Notes: generated by a model not told the origin, from the letters alone. A DNA stretch of 64,000 bases from Paramagnetospirillum kuznetsovii (GCF_003284725.1 NZ_PGTO01000009.1:62001-126000), one strand, 5' to 3'. Numbered from the stretch's first letter, positions 54,127 to 62,823 are shown. Numbers and translations are program-made.

Positions 54127-55125
54127 TCAGACCGTCACCGTCGCGCTCACGCCGTCGGGCGTGACGAAAATGGCCTGCAACGCCCCGGCTGCCTTGAGGA
54201 TCGCGCGGCGCTTGTCCTCGGGGGCCAGGATCAGGGTGGTGGCCAGACCGTCGGCGATGGTGGCGGTATCGGCGATCACCGTGACGCCGACCATGGCGGG
54301 TGCCGTCTTGCCGGTGCGGGCGTCGATGATATGGGTGAACTTGCCCGCCTCGTCGAAGATGGTGCCGTAGCCGCCCGAGGTGGAGACGCATTTGTCGGTG
54401 ACGCTGACCTCGGTGACCGCCTTGGAGGGATCGGCCGGATTGGCGATGCCGATACGCCAGGCCGAACCGTCGGGCTTGGCGGCCATGGCGCGGGGCTCGC
54501 CCATGTCCACCAGCACGTTCTCGAAGCCGTGGCTGCGCAAAACCGCCGCCACCTTGTCGGTGATGTAACCCTGAGCGCGGGCGTTGAGCGTGATGGCCAT
54601 GCCGGGGCGCGCCAGCGCGACGCGGCGGGCGGCGGTGTCCACCTGGATGCCGCGCCAGTCCACCAGGGCAAGGGCGGCGGCGAGATCCTTGGCCGAGGGA
54701 CCGGCGGGATCGGCATGGGCGGCGGTGAAGTGCTCGAAATACAGCTTCCACACCGGCTGGATGGAAGGATCGAACACGCCGTCGCTGATGCGGGCCAGTT
54801 CCTTGGCATGGGAGACCAGTTCCATGAACTCGGCCGGGGCATCGTCCAGCTTGCCGTCGCGGTTCAAGGCCGAGATGGCCGAATCGGCGCGATAGACGCT
54901 GAAGATGGCTTCCAGCCGGGCCAGTTCGGCCGTGCTGGCCTCGATGGCGGCGCGGGCCTTGGCTTCGTCGCTATGGTAAAGCTGGATGGTCGAAGGGGCG
55001 CCCAGCGTGGTGCCTTCCCAGCGCAGCATGCGGGCCTGGGCCTGACTGGCCTTGGCGAGCAAGGGCAGACCGGCGGCGGCGGCCAGGATGGTAATGGCAC
55101 GGCGGCGAGTGATACGAACGGTCAT
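54127..55125 (-). CDS. apbE: FAD:protein FMN transferase ApbE, Tat-secreted
   Basis: Attaches FMN from FAD to Thr/Ser residues of RnfG, RnfD and similar proteins in the periplasm. A twin-arginine signal ITRRRAITILAAAAGLPLLA leads the protein. The family blocks GTTLGAPSTI, ISDGVFDPSIQP, DMGEPRAM and DARTGKTAPAMVGVTV are present, including the acidic metal sites. At 332 residues it is standard. It heads the rnf operon, which matches its job. Confidence 0.93.
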   Translation of the reverse strand: MTVRITRRRAITILAAAAGLPLLAKASQAQARMLRWEGTTLGAPSTIQLYHSDEAKARAAIEASTAELARLEAIFSVYRADSAISALNRDGKLDDAPAEFMELVSHAKELARISDGVFDPSIQPVWKLYFEHFTAAHADPAGPSAKDLAAALALVDWRGIQVDTAARRVALARPGMAITLNARAQGYITDKVAAVLRSHGFENVLVDMGEPRAMAAKPDGSAWRIGIANPADPSKAVTEVSVTDKCVSTSGGYGTIFDEAGKFTHIIDARTGKTAPAMVGVTVIADTATIADGLATTLILAPEDKRRAILKAAGALQAIFVTPDGVSATVTV

Positions 55126-55499
55126 CGAACCTAGGCCTCCCTCGGGCGAGATATCCGGAGATCCGGCATTTTAAAATTGCTCAAAAAAGCGTCACCTTGA
55201 TGGTATGCGACATGGTGGCCCACTTCAAGCCTGTGCCGCAACATAATAGGCATCCGAATGCCGATTTTTTTGTCGTGGTAAAACAACGTCTTGTCCTGTC
55301 CTCGACCCGCTTGGGGAGGCCGATCCCAGCCCAATGGGTGGGAACAGCCGGAAAAATATTGGGGACTTCGCCATCGCAGCATGGCTTGGTCGTTCCCGAC
55401 GGGCGCGGTGCACAAAAGCAAGCGGCGTGCCAGGGCGGGAAATGGCGGTTCTTGGTGAAGCTGTTCCCGGATTGTCGGGTCTGCGACACTTGCGCGGCC
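55126..55499. other. Region upstream of the rnf operon
   Basis: 374 bases with no gene that I can support. The part nearest apbE is AT-rich (around 55165-55200) and presumably holds the operon promoter, but I see no clear FNR, NifA or sigma54 site. A small stem GGCAT-CCGA-ATGCC with a T7 run lies at 55249-55271 on the plus strand. Confidence 0.45.
55249..55271 (+). terminator. Possible weak bidirectional terminator
   Basis: A five-bp stem GGCAT / ATGCC with a four-base loop is followed by GATTTTTTT on the plus strand and TATTATG on the minus strand. No plus-strand gene precedes it, so it may instead end the minus-strand esterase transcript. The stem is short. Confidence 0.25.
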
Positions 55500-56462
55500 T
55501 CAGTTCCCGACAACGCTTGCCCATGTGTCGCAAACCTCGTCCAGGGCGTCGCGGCCGCAGGCGAGATAGGCGGCCAGACCGAGGCAGCCGTGGATGGCGC
55601 CTTCCAGGCAGACCGCGCGCACCGGAACTCCGGCCTTGGTCAGGGCCTCGGCATAGGCCTTGCCTTCATCCACCAGGGGGTCGAAGCCGCAGGTCAGCAC
55701 CAAAGCGGGGGCCAGCCCGGCATGGGAGTCGGCCCGCAGCGGTGAGGCGTCGGGCTCCAGCACCGGACCGCTTCGCCCGACGAAATACTGCTGGGTGAAC
55801 CACGTGATATCCGCCTGGGTCAGCAGATAGCCCTCGGCGAGGCGTGCGCGCGACGGATAATCGCCGCCCTGGTCCACCGCCGGATAGATCAGCAGTTGGG
55901 CGGCGAGCCGGATGCCGAGGTCGCGGGCGTGCAGCGCTGCCACCGCGCTCAGGGTTCCTCCCGCGCTGTCGCCCGCCACCCCGAGGACGCATCCCTTGCC
56001 GGGACCGGTCGCCAGCCATTGGAGGGCGGCGGTGCCGTCTTGGATGGCGGCGGGGTAGGGGTGTTCCGGCCCCATGCGATAGTCCACCGAGGCCACCAGC
56101 GAGCCGGTGCGCAGCGCGATGTTGCGGCAGATGGCATCATGGGTGTCGAGATCGCCCACCACGAAGCCGCCGCCATGGAAATACAGCAGGGCGGCCTTGA
56201 CCTCGGCTTGACCGGCGGGTCGGAAGAGGCGGATGGGAAGGGCGCCGCCGGGGCCGGGGATGGCCATGGTCTCGGCATCGACGCCGTCGGGGGCGGGGGG
56301 ATTGGTGCGCGACAGCCTGCGGGCGAATTCCGCCCGCGCATCCACGGGGCTCATGGTCCCCAGGGAGGGAAGCTTCAGTTCGGCGGCCTTGGCCAGGATG
56401 AAGGCGACATCATCGTCGAGTTTGCCCGGCGTCCCCCTCGAAACCGTTTGGCTCGCGATCAT
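55500..56462 (-). CDS. HSL-family esterase/lipase
   Basis: A 320-residue alpha/beta-hydrolase of the hormone-sensitive lipase group. The oxyanion motif is HGGGFVVG (about residues 96-103). The nucleophile is in GDSAGG with Ser166. The late Asp is in GFDPLVDEG and the His in GAIHGCLG. Broad short-chain ester hydrolysis is the family norm. ATG 56462 is preferred over 56477 on ribosome-binding-site spacing. Confidence 0.88.
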   Translation of the reverse strand: MIASQTVSRGTPGKLDDDVAFILAKAAELKLPSLGTMSPVDARAEFARRLSRTNPPAPDGVDAETMAIPGPGGALPIRLFRPAGQAEVKAALLYFHGGGFVVGDLDTHDAICRNIALRTGSLVASVDYRMGPEHPYPAAIQDGTAALQWLATGPGKGCVLGVAGDSAGGTLSAVAALHARDLGIRLAAQLLIYPAVDQGGDYPSRARLAEGYLLTQADITWFTQQYFVGRSGPVLEPDASPLRADSHAGLAPALVLTCGFDPLVDEGKAYAEALTKAGVPVRAVCLEGAIHGCLGLAAYLACGRDALDEVCDTWASVVGN

Positions 56463-56589
56463 TCCCCGTCTCTCCATCCTGGTTGGCCGAACGCAAACCT
56501 AACAGGGTGGACATCCATTGTCGTGGCGGTTGACCTTTTTGGCCGCCGATACGCATCATCCATCACGGCGACAGGACGGAGGGGAGAGC

Positions 56590-57261
56590 ATGCCGGGGGG
56601 AACAAGCAAGGCGGTGCTGCGCAGGCTCGGCGACAGCCGGTTTTCGACGGTCTATTTCCGCGGCGAGGGCATCGATATCGGCGCCGGGGGCGATCCGCTG
56701 TTTCTCTATAGCGAGCAGTTTCCCTTGATTCGGAAGTTGCGGGTGTGGGATCAGGGCGATGGCGACGCCCAGACCTTGACCGGCCTCGCCGACGAATCCT
56801 TCGATTTCGTCCATTCCAGCCATTGCCTGGAACATCTGGTCGACCCGGCGGAGGGGTTGCGCAACTGGTTTCGCGTGCTGAAGCCCGGCGGCCATATGGT
56901 GCTGCTGCTGCCCGACGAGGATCTCTACGAGCAAGGGGTTTTCCCTTCCACCTTCAATGCCGACCATAAATGGACCTTCACCATTTCCAAGGCCGAATCG
57001 TGGTCGCGGCGCTCCATCAACGTGACCGATATTCTCGGCGGTTTGGGGGGCGCGGCCGAGATTCTGAAGATCGAACTGCTCGACGCCGGTCACCGGTTCC
57101 GCCTGCCGCGCTTCGACCAGACGCTGACGCCGACCGCCGAATGCGGCATCGAGATCGTGCTGCGCAAGCGCATGCCGGACGAGCTGATCAAGAAGGGCCG
57201 ATTGCCGCCGGACGGCCGCCTGAGCCCCGATGATATTTTCGTACTGACAGGATTGCGATGA
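56590..57261 (+). CDS. SAM-dependent methyltransferase, paralogue of the 17945 gene
   Basis: A 223-residue class I methyltransferase. Motif I is GIDIGAGGDP, intact. SFDFVHSSHCLEHLVDP, WFRVLKPGGHMVLLLPDEDLYEQG and SWSRRSINVTDIL follow. It aligns end to end with the protein at 17945-18631, sharing blocks such as WFRVL+PGGH, PDED+YEQG and the final VMTGLR/VLTGLR. GGAGGGGAG precedes the ATG. It overlaps the thioesterase gene. The acceptor substrate is unknown. Confidence 0.85.
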   Translation: MPGGTSKAVLRRLGDSRFSTVYFRGEGIDIGAGGDPLFLYSEQFPLIRKLRVWDQGDGDAQTLTGLADESFDFVHSSHCLEHLVDPAEGLRNWFRVLKPGGHMVLLLPDEDLYEQGVFPSTFNADHKWTFTISKAESWSRRSINVTDILGGLGGAAEILKIELLDAGHRFRLPRFDQTLTPTAECGIEIVLRKRMPDELIKKGRLPPDGRLSPDDIFVLTGLR

Positions 57262-57689
57262 CCCAAGACCTTCTGGACGGCGAGCCGACATCGGGCTTTC
57301 AAGACCTGCTCGGCTATCATCTGGCCGAATGGGCGGAGGGCCATGCCGTATTGGAATTAGCCGTCGAGCGTAAGCATTGCAATCGGGCCGGTGTGGTCCA
57401 TGGCGGCGTGCTCGCCACCCTGATCGATACGTCCTGCGGCTTCTCGGCCACCTATTGCCCGGTGCCCGGTCGGGTGCGGCGGGTGGTGACTCTGTCGCTG
57501 ACCTCGTCATTCCTCGGGCAAGCCCGGCACGGCATCATCCGGGCGGTGGGCCGCATGCGGGCGGGCGGCAGCCGCATCGTGTTCTGTTCGGCCGAGGTGC
57601 TGGACGAAGACGGCAAGCTGATCGCCATGGGGGAAGGCAGCTTCCGCTACCGCACGGGCAGCAAGGCGCTGGAGGGCGTTCCGCTGTAA
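57258..57689 (+). CDS. PaaI-type hotdog thioesterase
   Basis: A 143-residue thioesterase. The hotdog signature HCNRAGVVHGGVLATLIDTS contains the catalytic Asp/Ser region, followed by strands with RRVVTLSLTSSFLG. PaaI enzymes hydrolyse aryl-CoA or phenylacetyl-CoA type esters and rescue CoA. The next degradation cluster is on the same strand 470 bases on, so a link to aromatic CoA chemistry is plausible. It overlaps the methyltransferase gene (ATGA). Confidence 0.88.
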   Translation: MTQDLLDGEPTSGFQDLLGYHLAEWAEGHAVLELAVERKHCNRAGVVHGGVLATLIDTSCGFSATYCPVPGRVRRVVTLSLTSSFLGQARHGIIRAVGRMRAGGSRIVFCSAEVLDEDGKLIAMGEGSFRYRTGSKALEGVPL

Positions 57690-57720
57690 GAGGCGGCGAT
57701 TTTTCTACCCTTCCCATCAT

Positions 57721-58079
57721 CGTCATGCGCGGGCATTGACCCAATGCTGTCTGATTTGAGCGTCGGCGACACGATCCGTTGGCTGTTGATGATTCACCAC
57801 CAAGGCACCAAGGACACCAAGAGGGCGGAGCAAAAGGCCAAGCCTTATTCGCTCGTCATGGCCGGGCGTGTCCCGGCCACCCACGCGGTTCCGCTTGAAA
57901 TCCCTATGCAAGGACAATCCAAACGGATGGGCGTGGTTGCCCGTGACAAGCACGGGCATGACGGAAGGCAAAAAACCGTGTCGCCCTCTTGGTGTCTTTG
58001 TGGTCAATACCCTCGGCAGCCAGCGGAGCATGTCGCCGAATTTAAGCCGGACAGAAGTGGGTCAAGCCCGCGCATGACG
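57721..58079. repeat. Three-layer nested inverted repeat
   Basis: Outer arms 57721-57743 and 58058-58079 begin and end CGTCATGCGCGGGC and TGACCCA-like, differing by one base. Middle arms 57795-57827 and 57982-58004 share GACACCAAGAGGGCG. Inner arms 57854-57886 and 57931-57963 are both 33 bases and match at 27 of 33 positions in inverted orientation, each also folding by itself (GGCCGGG-CGTGT-CCCGGCC; TGCCCGTG-ACAAG-CACGGGCA). Confidence 0.8.
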
Positions 58080-58114
58080 GGAGCCAGGAAATAGGCATTG
58101 ACATGCGCATTAAG

Positions 58115-58151
58115 CTGAATGATCATTCAGTCAGAATGAACGACCATTCAG
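58115..58151 (+). promoter_or_regulatory. Tandem TetR-type operator upstream of the degradation cluster
   Basis: Site 1, 58115-58130, is the perfect palindrome CTGAATGATCATTCAG. Site 2, 58136-58151, is ATGAAC-GACC-ATTCAG. Their starts are 21 bases apart, two helical turns, and they lie immediately before the first crotonase gene. The core TGAAT-N4-ATTCA is like operators of TetR-type fatty-acid/acyl-CoA repressors such as Bacillus FadR. A TetR gene is in the same cluster. Confidence 0.65.
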
Positions 58152-58163
58152 TTTGAGGCTTTC

Positions 58164-58937
58164 ATGTCGCAGCAGGTTCTCTCCATTTCGCGGGTCGGCG
58201 CCGTCGTGGTGCTCACCCTGGACAGCCCGCCGGTCAATGCCCTGTCCAAGGCGCTGATCAAGGCGCTGCACGGGGCCATGGACCAGGTGGAGGCGGACAA
58301 GACCATCGGCGCCGTGCACATCCGCAGTGCCGCCAAGGTGTTCTGCGCCGGGGCAGATCTGGCCGAGATGCGCGAAAATCTTGCCGATCCCGACAAGGTC
58401 GACGCCCAGATCGACTTCGTGCGCGATCTGCAGAACGTGTTGAAGCGCATCGAGACGCTGGGCGTCGCCACCATCGCCGAGGTGAGCGGGGCCGCCATGG
58501 GCGGCGGTTTCGAGCTTGCCCTGGCCTGCGATTTCCGCGTCGCCGCCCATGAAGCCAAGCTGGCGCTGCCCGAGGTCAATCTCGGCCTGATCCCCGGTGC
58601 CGGGGGCACCCAGCGCCTGACCAATCTGTGCGGCCCCGCGGTGGCCAAGCGGCTGATCCTGGGGGCCGAGATTCTCGACGGCGCTTCCGCGCTGGCCATG
58701 GGGCTTGTCCATTGGGCGGTGCCGCGCGCCGAGCTTCCCGCCTTCGCTAGCGCCCTGGCCGAGCGGGTGGGGGCGCTGCCCCGCGCCGCCGTCGCCGCTT
58801 CCAAATCCTGCATCGCCGCCGCCGCCGACCCCCGGCGCGACGGCTACGAGGAAGAACTGTCCGCCACCCGTGATCTGCTGCTGCACGAGCCCGAGACCCG
58901 CTCACGGGTCGAGGCTTTCCTGGGCGGCCAACGATGA
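58164..58937 (+). CDS. Enoyl-CoA hydratase (crotonase, catalytically complete)
   Basis: Hydrates enoyl-CoA thioesters. The crotonase blocks are AGADLAEM, AMGGGFELALACD with catalytic Glu117, and LPEVNLGLIPGAGGTQRL with catalytic Glu137. At 257 residues it is of typical length. It is the first gene of the cluster and has the tandem operator directly upstream. Its likely role here is hydration of a ring-derived enoyl-CoA, but fatty-acid oxidation cannot be excluded. Confidence 0.9.
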   Translation: MSQQVLSISRVGAVVVLTLDSPPVNALSKALIKALHGAMDQVEADKTIGAVHIRSAAKVFCAGADLAEMRENLADPDKVDAQIDFVRDLQNVLKRIETLGVATIAEVSGAAMGGGFELALACDFRVAAHEAKLALPEVNLGLIPGAGGTQRLTNLCGPAVAKRLILGAEILDGASALAMGLVHWAVPRAELPAFASALAERVGALPRAAVAASKSCIAAAADPRRDGYEEELSATRDLLLHEPETRSRVEAFLGGQR

Positions 58938-58955
58938 TCGAAGTCCGACGAGTCG

Positions 58956-58971
58956 CTGAACGTCAGTTCAG
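58956..58971 (+). promoter_or_regulatory. Third operator-like palindrome
   Basis: CTGAAC-GTCA-GTTCAG has the same CTGAAY-N4-RTTCAG form as the sites at 58115-58151 and lies in the gap before the short-chain dehydrogenase gene. The rest of that gap holds two further hairpins, CGCGCCAC/GTGGCGCG at 58999-59014 and GCCCTGC-GGAG-GCAGGGC at 59022-59039. Confidence 0.5.
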
Positions 58972-59078
58972 CGGAGAGGCGTTGCGGCCAAGGGCCGGCG
59001 CGCCACGTGGCGCGGAGCCAAGCCCTGCGGAGGCAGGGCGCCCGGCGAATGAGGGATAAACAAAAAAGGAGTCTTCCC

Positions 59079-59825
59079 ATGAACTTCAAGGACAAGGTCG
59101 CCCTGGTCACCGGCGCCGCTTCCGGCATCGGCCTGTGCACCGCTCAAAGCATCGCCGAGCTGGGCGGCGACGTTCTGATCGCCGACATCAACGCCGATGC
59201 GGGCGAAGCGGCGGCCGCCGCCATCCGCGCCAAGGGCGGCAAGGCGGAATTCGTCCGTCTCGACGTGACCGACAAGGCCTCCGTCGCCAATGTGCGCGAT
59301 CATGTGCTGGCCTCGCGCGGGCGGCTCGACGTGCTGTGCAACGTGGCGGGCTGGGGCCATATCCAGCCTTTCGTCGACAATGACGACGCCTTCATCGCCA
59401 AGGTGATGAACCTCAACCTCAACGGCCCCATCGAGCTGATCCGCGCCTTCTTCCCCTCCATGATCGAGAAGAAGGGCGGCAAGATCGTCAACGTCTCGTC
59501 GGACGCCGGCCGTGTCGGTTCGCTGGGCGAAAGCGTCTATTCGGCGGCCAAGGGCGGCCTGATCGCCTTTTCCAAGTCGCTGGCCCGCGAAGGCGCTCGG
59601 TACGGCATCAACGTCAACGCCATCTGCCCCGGCCCCACCGACACCCCCTTGCTGAAGTCGGAGCCGGAAAAGTTCCTGGAAGCCTTCCTGAAGGTCATTC
59701 CCATGCGCCGCTTCGGCAAGCCGCAGGAAGTGGCCGACGGCATCGTCTTCCTGGCGTCCAACCGCGCCGACTACATCACAGGTCAGGTGCTGAGCGTCAA
59801 CGGCGGCATCACCATGGTGGGCTAA
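59079..59825 (+). CDS. Short-chain dehydrogenase (BadH-like 3-hydroxyacyl-CoA dehydrogenase)
   Basis: NAD(P)-dependent SDR of 248 residues. The cofactor motif is TGAASGIG, the active site Ser in VSSDAGRVG and YSAAKGG, and the C-terminal GQVLSVNGGITM is typical. The stretch SSDAGRVGSLGESVYSAAKG resembles 2-hydroxycyclohexanecarboxyl-CoA dehydrogenase BadH. AAGGAG precedes ATG 59079. It is probably the hydroxyacyl-CoA oxidation step of the cluster. Confidence 0.87.
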   Translation: MNFKDKVALVTGAASGIGLCTAQSIAELGGDVLIADINADAGEAAAAAIRAKGGKAEFVRLDVTDKASVANVRDHVLASRGRLDVLCNVAGWGHIQPFVDNDDAFIAKVMNLNLNGPIELIRAFFPSMIEKKGGKIVNVSSDAGRVGSLGESVYSAAKGGLIAFSKSLAREGARYGINVNAICPGPTDTPLLKSEPEKFLEAFLKVIPMRRFGKPQEVADGIVFLASNRADYITGQVLSVNGGITMVG

Positions 59826-59837
59826 GGCCTCAATTTC

Positions 59838-59886
59838 GGAGCGCGGGCGTCTCGCCCGCAGGGTGCGGCCAAGATGGCCGCGCTCC
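59838..59886. repeat. GGAGCGC-type double-hairpin repeat
   Basis: GGAGCGCGGGCG-TCTC-GCCCGC, a five-base spacer, then GCGGCC-AAGAT-GGCCGC and GCTCC. The reverse orientation of the copy at 48545-48592; lies between the SDR and second crotonase genes. Confidence 0.85.
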
Positions 59887-59906
59887 TCAAAACAAGGAGA
59901 GATCAC

Positions 59907-60725
59907 ATGCGTAAGTTCAAGGCTGCCGACTACAAGGCCGAACATTTCGACTGGAAGGTGGACGGCAAGGTCGCGACCCTGACCCTGAACCGTCCCGAGC
60001 GCAAGAATCCGCTGACCTTCGACTCCTATGGCGAGCTGCGCGATCTGTTCAACAATCTGTGCTACGCCACCGACGTCAAGGCGGTTGTCATCACCGGGTC
60101 GGGCGGCAATTTCTGTTCGGGCGGCGACGTGCACGAGATCATCGGGCCGCTGACCAAGATGGAAATGCCGGAATTGCTGGAATTCACCCGCATGACCGGC
60201 GACGCGGTCAAGGCCATGCGCATGTGCCCACAGCCCATCATCGCCGCCATCGACGGCATCTGCGCCGGTGCCGGAACCATGCTGGCCTCGGCTTCCGACA
60301 TCCGCCTGGGCACCGCCAAATCCAAGGTGGCCTTCCTGTTCGTGCGCGTCGGCCTCGCCGGTGCCGACATGGGCGCCTGCACCCTGCTGCCCCGTCTGAT
60401 CGGACTCTCTCGCGCCGCCGAACTGCTCTATACCGGCCGCGCCATGGGCGGCGAGGAAGCCGAGCGCTGGGGCTTCTACAACAGCCTGTATTCCTCGGAA
60501 GAGGTGCTGGACGCCGCCACCAAGCTGGCCCACAGCCTGGCCGACGGCCCCACCTTCGGCCATGCCATGACCAAGAAGATGCTGTGGCAGGAATGGAACC
60601 AGGGTCTTGGCGAGTGCATCGAGGCCGAGGCCCAGGCTCAAGCCATCTGCATGCAGACCAACGACTTCGAGCGTGCCTATGTGGCCTTTGCCGCCAAGCA
60701 GTCGCCCAAGTTCGAGGGTAACTGA
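59907..60725 (+). CDS. Crotonase-family protein lacking the hydratase glutamates
   Basis: A 272-residue crotonase fold protein ([35 protein letters not shown]). At the two Glu positions of enoyl-CoA hydratases it has Met125 and Phe145. It has Asp154 in [15 protein letters not shown], matching by position the Asp of dienoyl-CoA isomerase (VGLAADVG). So a standard hydratase reaction is unlikely; isomerisation, ring-opening hydrolysis or another CoA reaction is more probable. The overall sequence is like crotonases I associate with 2-aminobenzoyl-CoA clusters. AAGGAGAG precedes ATG 59907. Confidence 0.85.
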   Translation: MRKFKAADYKAEHFDWKVDGKVATLTLNRPERKNPLTFDSYGELRDLFNNLCYATDVKAVVITGSGGNFCSGGDVHEIIGPLTKMEMPELLEFTRMTGDAVKAMRMCPQPIIAAIDGICAGAGTMLASASDIRLGTAKSKVAFLFVRVGLAGADMGACTLLPRLIGLSRAAELLYTGRAMGGEEAERWGFYNSLYSSEEVLDAATKLAHSLADGPTFGHAMTKKMLWQEWNQGLGECIEAEAQAQAICMQTNDFERAYVAFAAKQSPKFEGN

Positions 60726-60727
60726 CC

Positions 60728-61918
60728 ATGTCCGACGCCTCGTTCCTCCAATGGCCGTTCTTCGACCAGACCCACCGGGATTTCGCCCGTGACCTGGAAG
60801 ACTGGGCCAAGGCCAATCTGGACCGGGTGTGCCCGGAGGACGAGGCGCATGGACCGGCCATGGACGAGACGGCGCGCCGTCTCGTCCGCGAGCTGGGCAA
60901 GGCGGGATTTCTCGCCGCTTCCATCCCCAAGGCCTATGGCGGCCGCGCCAAGGATTTCGACGTTCGCGCCATCTGTCTGGGCCGCGAGATCCTGGGGCGT
61001 CACGCCGGTCTGGCCGATTTCGCCTTCGCCATGCAGGGCTTGGGCAGCGCCGCCATCACCCTGTTCGGCAATGACGCGCAGAAATCCCGCTATCTGCCCA
61101 AGGTGGGCAAGGGCGAACTGATCGCCGCCTTCGCCATTTCCGAGGTGGATGCCGGTTCCGACGTGGGCAATATGAGCACGCGGGCGGTCAGGGATGGCGA
61201 CCATTACGTCATCGACGGCGGCAAGACCTGGATTTCCAATGCCGGTCTCGCCGATTTCTATACCGTCTTCGCCCGCATCGGCGACGAGAGCGGCGCCAAG
61301 AACCTCGCCGCCTTCGTGGTGGATGCCGACACGCCCGGCCTGACGGTGTCCGAACGCATCGACGTCATCGCGCCGCATCCGCTGGGCTCGCTGACATTCG
61401 ACAACATGCGGGTGCCCGCCGCCAACATGCTGGGCCAGCCGGGCGAGGGCTTCAAGGTCGCCATGTCGGTGCTGGACGTGTTCCGCACCACGGTGGGCGC
61501 CGCCGCCCTGGGCTTCGCGCGGCGCGCCATGGACGAGGCCCTGGCCCGCGTGTTCAAGCGCAAGGTGTTCGGTTCCAAGCTGGCGGACTATCAGCTGACC
61601 CAGGCCAAGATCGCCGAGATGGCGGTTGCCATCGACGCGAGTGCCTTGCTGATCTACCGCTCCGCCTGGACCAAGGATGTCAAGGGCGGCCGCGTCACCC
61701 GCGAAGCCTCCATGGCCAAGCAGTTCGCCACCGATCAGGCCCAAGTGGTGATCGACGAGGCGGTGCAGCTATGGGGCGGCCTCGGCGTGGTGTCCGGCGT
61801 CAAGGTAGAGACGCTGTACCGCGAAATCCGGGCGCTACGCATCTATGAAGGCACCAGCGAGGTCCAGAAGCTGGTCATCGCCTCCAAGGTGTTCGAGGAG
61901 TATCGGAATGAAACATGA
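60728..61918 (+). CDS. Acyl-CoA dehydrogenase
   Basis: FAD flavoenzyme of 396 residues that introduces a double bond into acyl-CoA. Family blocks: [16 protein letters not shown] (FAD/substrate loop), [19 protein letters not shown] and the C-terminal [13 protein letters not shown] with the catalytic Glu. The stop of the preceding crotonase is two bases upstream, so the genes are coupled. It would dehydrogenate a ring-derived CoA intermediate. Confidence 0.93.
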   Translation: MSDASFLQWPFFDQTHRDFARDLEDWAKANLDRVCPEDEAHGPAMDETARRLVRELGKAGFLAASIPKAYGGRAKDFDVRAICLGREILGRHAGLADFAFAMQGLGSAAITLFGNDAQKSRYLPKVGKGELIAAFAISEVDAGSDVGNMSTRAVRDGDHYVIDGGKTWISNAGLADFYTVFARIGDESGAKNLAAFVVDADTPGLTVSERIDVIAPHPLGSLTFDNMRVPAANMLGQPGEGFKVAMSVLDVFRTTVGAAALGFARRAMDEALARVFKRKVFGSKLADYQLTQAKIAEMAVAIDASALLIYRSAWTKDVKGGRVTREASMAKQFATDQAQVVIDEAVQLWGGLGVVSGVKVETLYREIRALRIYEGTSEVQKLVIASKVFEEYRNET

Positions 61919-61940
61919 CCAGGGTGGTCATCGGGCAAGT

Positions 61941-62040
61941 CCCTCTCCCCTTGTGGGAGAGGGATTTAGGGTGAGGGGGCGGATATGCCGCGCGGACGCG
62001 CGGCCCCCTCACCCCGGCCCTCTCCCACAAGGGGAGAGGG
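61941..62040. repeat. CCCTCTCCC inverted-repeat element, copy 1
   Basis: Inverted arms of about 40 bases flank a short GC-rich centre. The left arm is CCCTCTCCCCTTGTGGGAGAGGG-like and ends GGTGAGGGGGC, the right arm is its near-perfect complement ending in ACAAGGGGAGAGGG. The right end runs into the purine stretch that precedes the SDR start. Confidence 0.85.
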
Positions 62041-62049
62041 GGGCTCGTC

Positions 62050-62823
62050 ATGGGAACTGATCCCCTGGCGGGCCGCCACGCGCTGGTCACGGGCGGCGGC
62101 CGAGGCATCGGCTTGGCCATCGCCCGCCACTTGCTGTCCTTGGGCGCCAGCGTCACCATCACCGGGCGCGACGCCGCCCGGGTGGCGGCGACGGCGGCCG
62201 GGTGTGGAGGCTCGGTTGCCGGGATCGCCGTGAACGTCGATGACGCCGCATCCATCGAAGCCGGGTTCGGGGAAGCGGCAAAGCGCTTCGGCCCCATCGC
62301 CATCCTGGTCAACAATGCGGGCATCGCCAAGGCGGCGCCGCTGGCCAAGACCGATCTTTCCCTGTGGGACGACATCCTGCGCACCGACCTGACCGGCGCC
62401 TTCCTGTGCACCAAGGCTTTGATTCCCGGCATGCTGGAACTGGGATGGGGCAGGGTGGTCAACGTGGCTTCCACCGCCGGGCTGACCGGTCTGGCCTATT
62501 GCGCCGCCTATTGCGCCGCCAAGCACGGCCTGATCGGCCTGACCCGCGCCCTGGCCAAGGAATTCGCCAGCAAGCCCATAACCGTCAACGCCGTCTGCCC
62601 CGGCTATACCGAAACCGATATCGTCGAGGCCACCCTGGACAATATCATGGCCAAGACCGGTCGTTCGCGCGACGAGGCGCTGGCCGATCTTGTCGCGCCC
62701 AATCCGCAGAAGCGGCTGATCCAGCCCGAGGAAGTGGCCGAGGCGGTGGGCTGGCTGTGCCTGCCGGGATCGGGCTCCATCACCGGGCAAAGCATCGCCG
62801 TGGCCGGTGGGGAGGTCATGTGA
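62050..62823 (+). CDS. Short-chain dehydrogenase/reductase
   Basis: A 257-residue SDR: TGGGRGIG near residue 16, NNAGIAKA, the active site Ser in VASTAG and YCAAKHG, C-terminal GSGSITGQSIAVAGGEV. Probably 3-hydroxyacyl-CoA or ring-alcohol oxidation. The only Shine-Dalgarno-like sequence (GGGGAGAGGG) is the end of the upstream repeat. Its end is followed by a second copy of that repeat. Confidence 0.88.
   Translation: MGTDPLAGRHALVTGGGRGIGLAIARHLLSLGASVTITGRDAARVAATAAGCGGSVAGIAVNVDDAASIEAGFGEAAKRFGPIAILVNNAGIAKAAPLAKTDLSLWDDILRTDLTGAFLCTKALIPGMLELGWGRVVNVASTAGLTGLAYCAAYCAAKHGLIGLTRALAKEFASKPITVNAVCPGYTETDIVEATLDNIMAKTGRSRDEALADLVAPNPQKRLIQPEEVAEAVGWLCLPGSGSITGQSIAVAGGEVM

Larger units (their letters stand above)
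57690..58163. other. Gene-free region with nested repeats and a promoter/operator
   Basis: 474 bases without a gene that I can support. Most of it (57721-58079) is the nested inverted-repeat element annotated separately. The last 50 bases before the crotonase gene hold a tandem operator. Confidence 0.6.

Noticed and set aside
55126-55499. FNR, NifA or sigma54 sites upstream of the rnf operon
   Set aside because: I looked for TTGAT-N4-ATCAA, TGT-N10-ACA and TGGCAC-N5-TTGC patterns. The nearest candidates had wrong spacing or several mismatches.
57744-58094. Short plus-strand open frame in the nested repeat region
   Set aside because: It is composed almost entirely of inverted-repeat sequence and lacks a ribosome binding site.
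58968-60641. Minus-strand open frame of 557 codons opposite the SDR and crotonase genes
   Set aside because: It crosses two real genes and a repeat, has no motif, and mirrors the plus-strand codon pattern.
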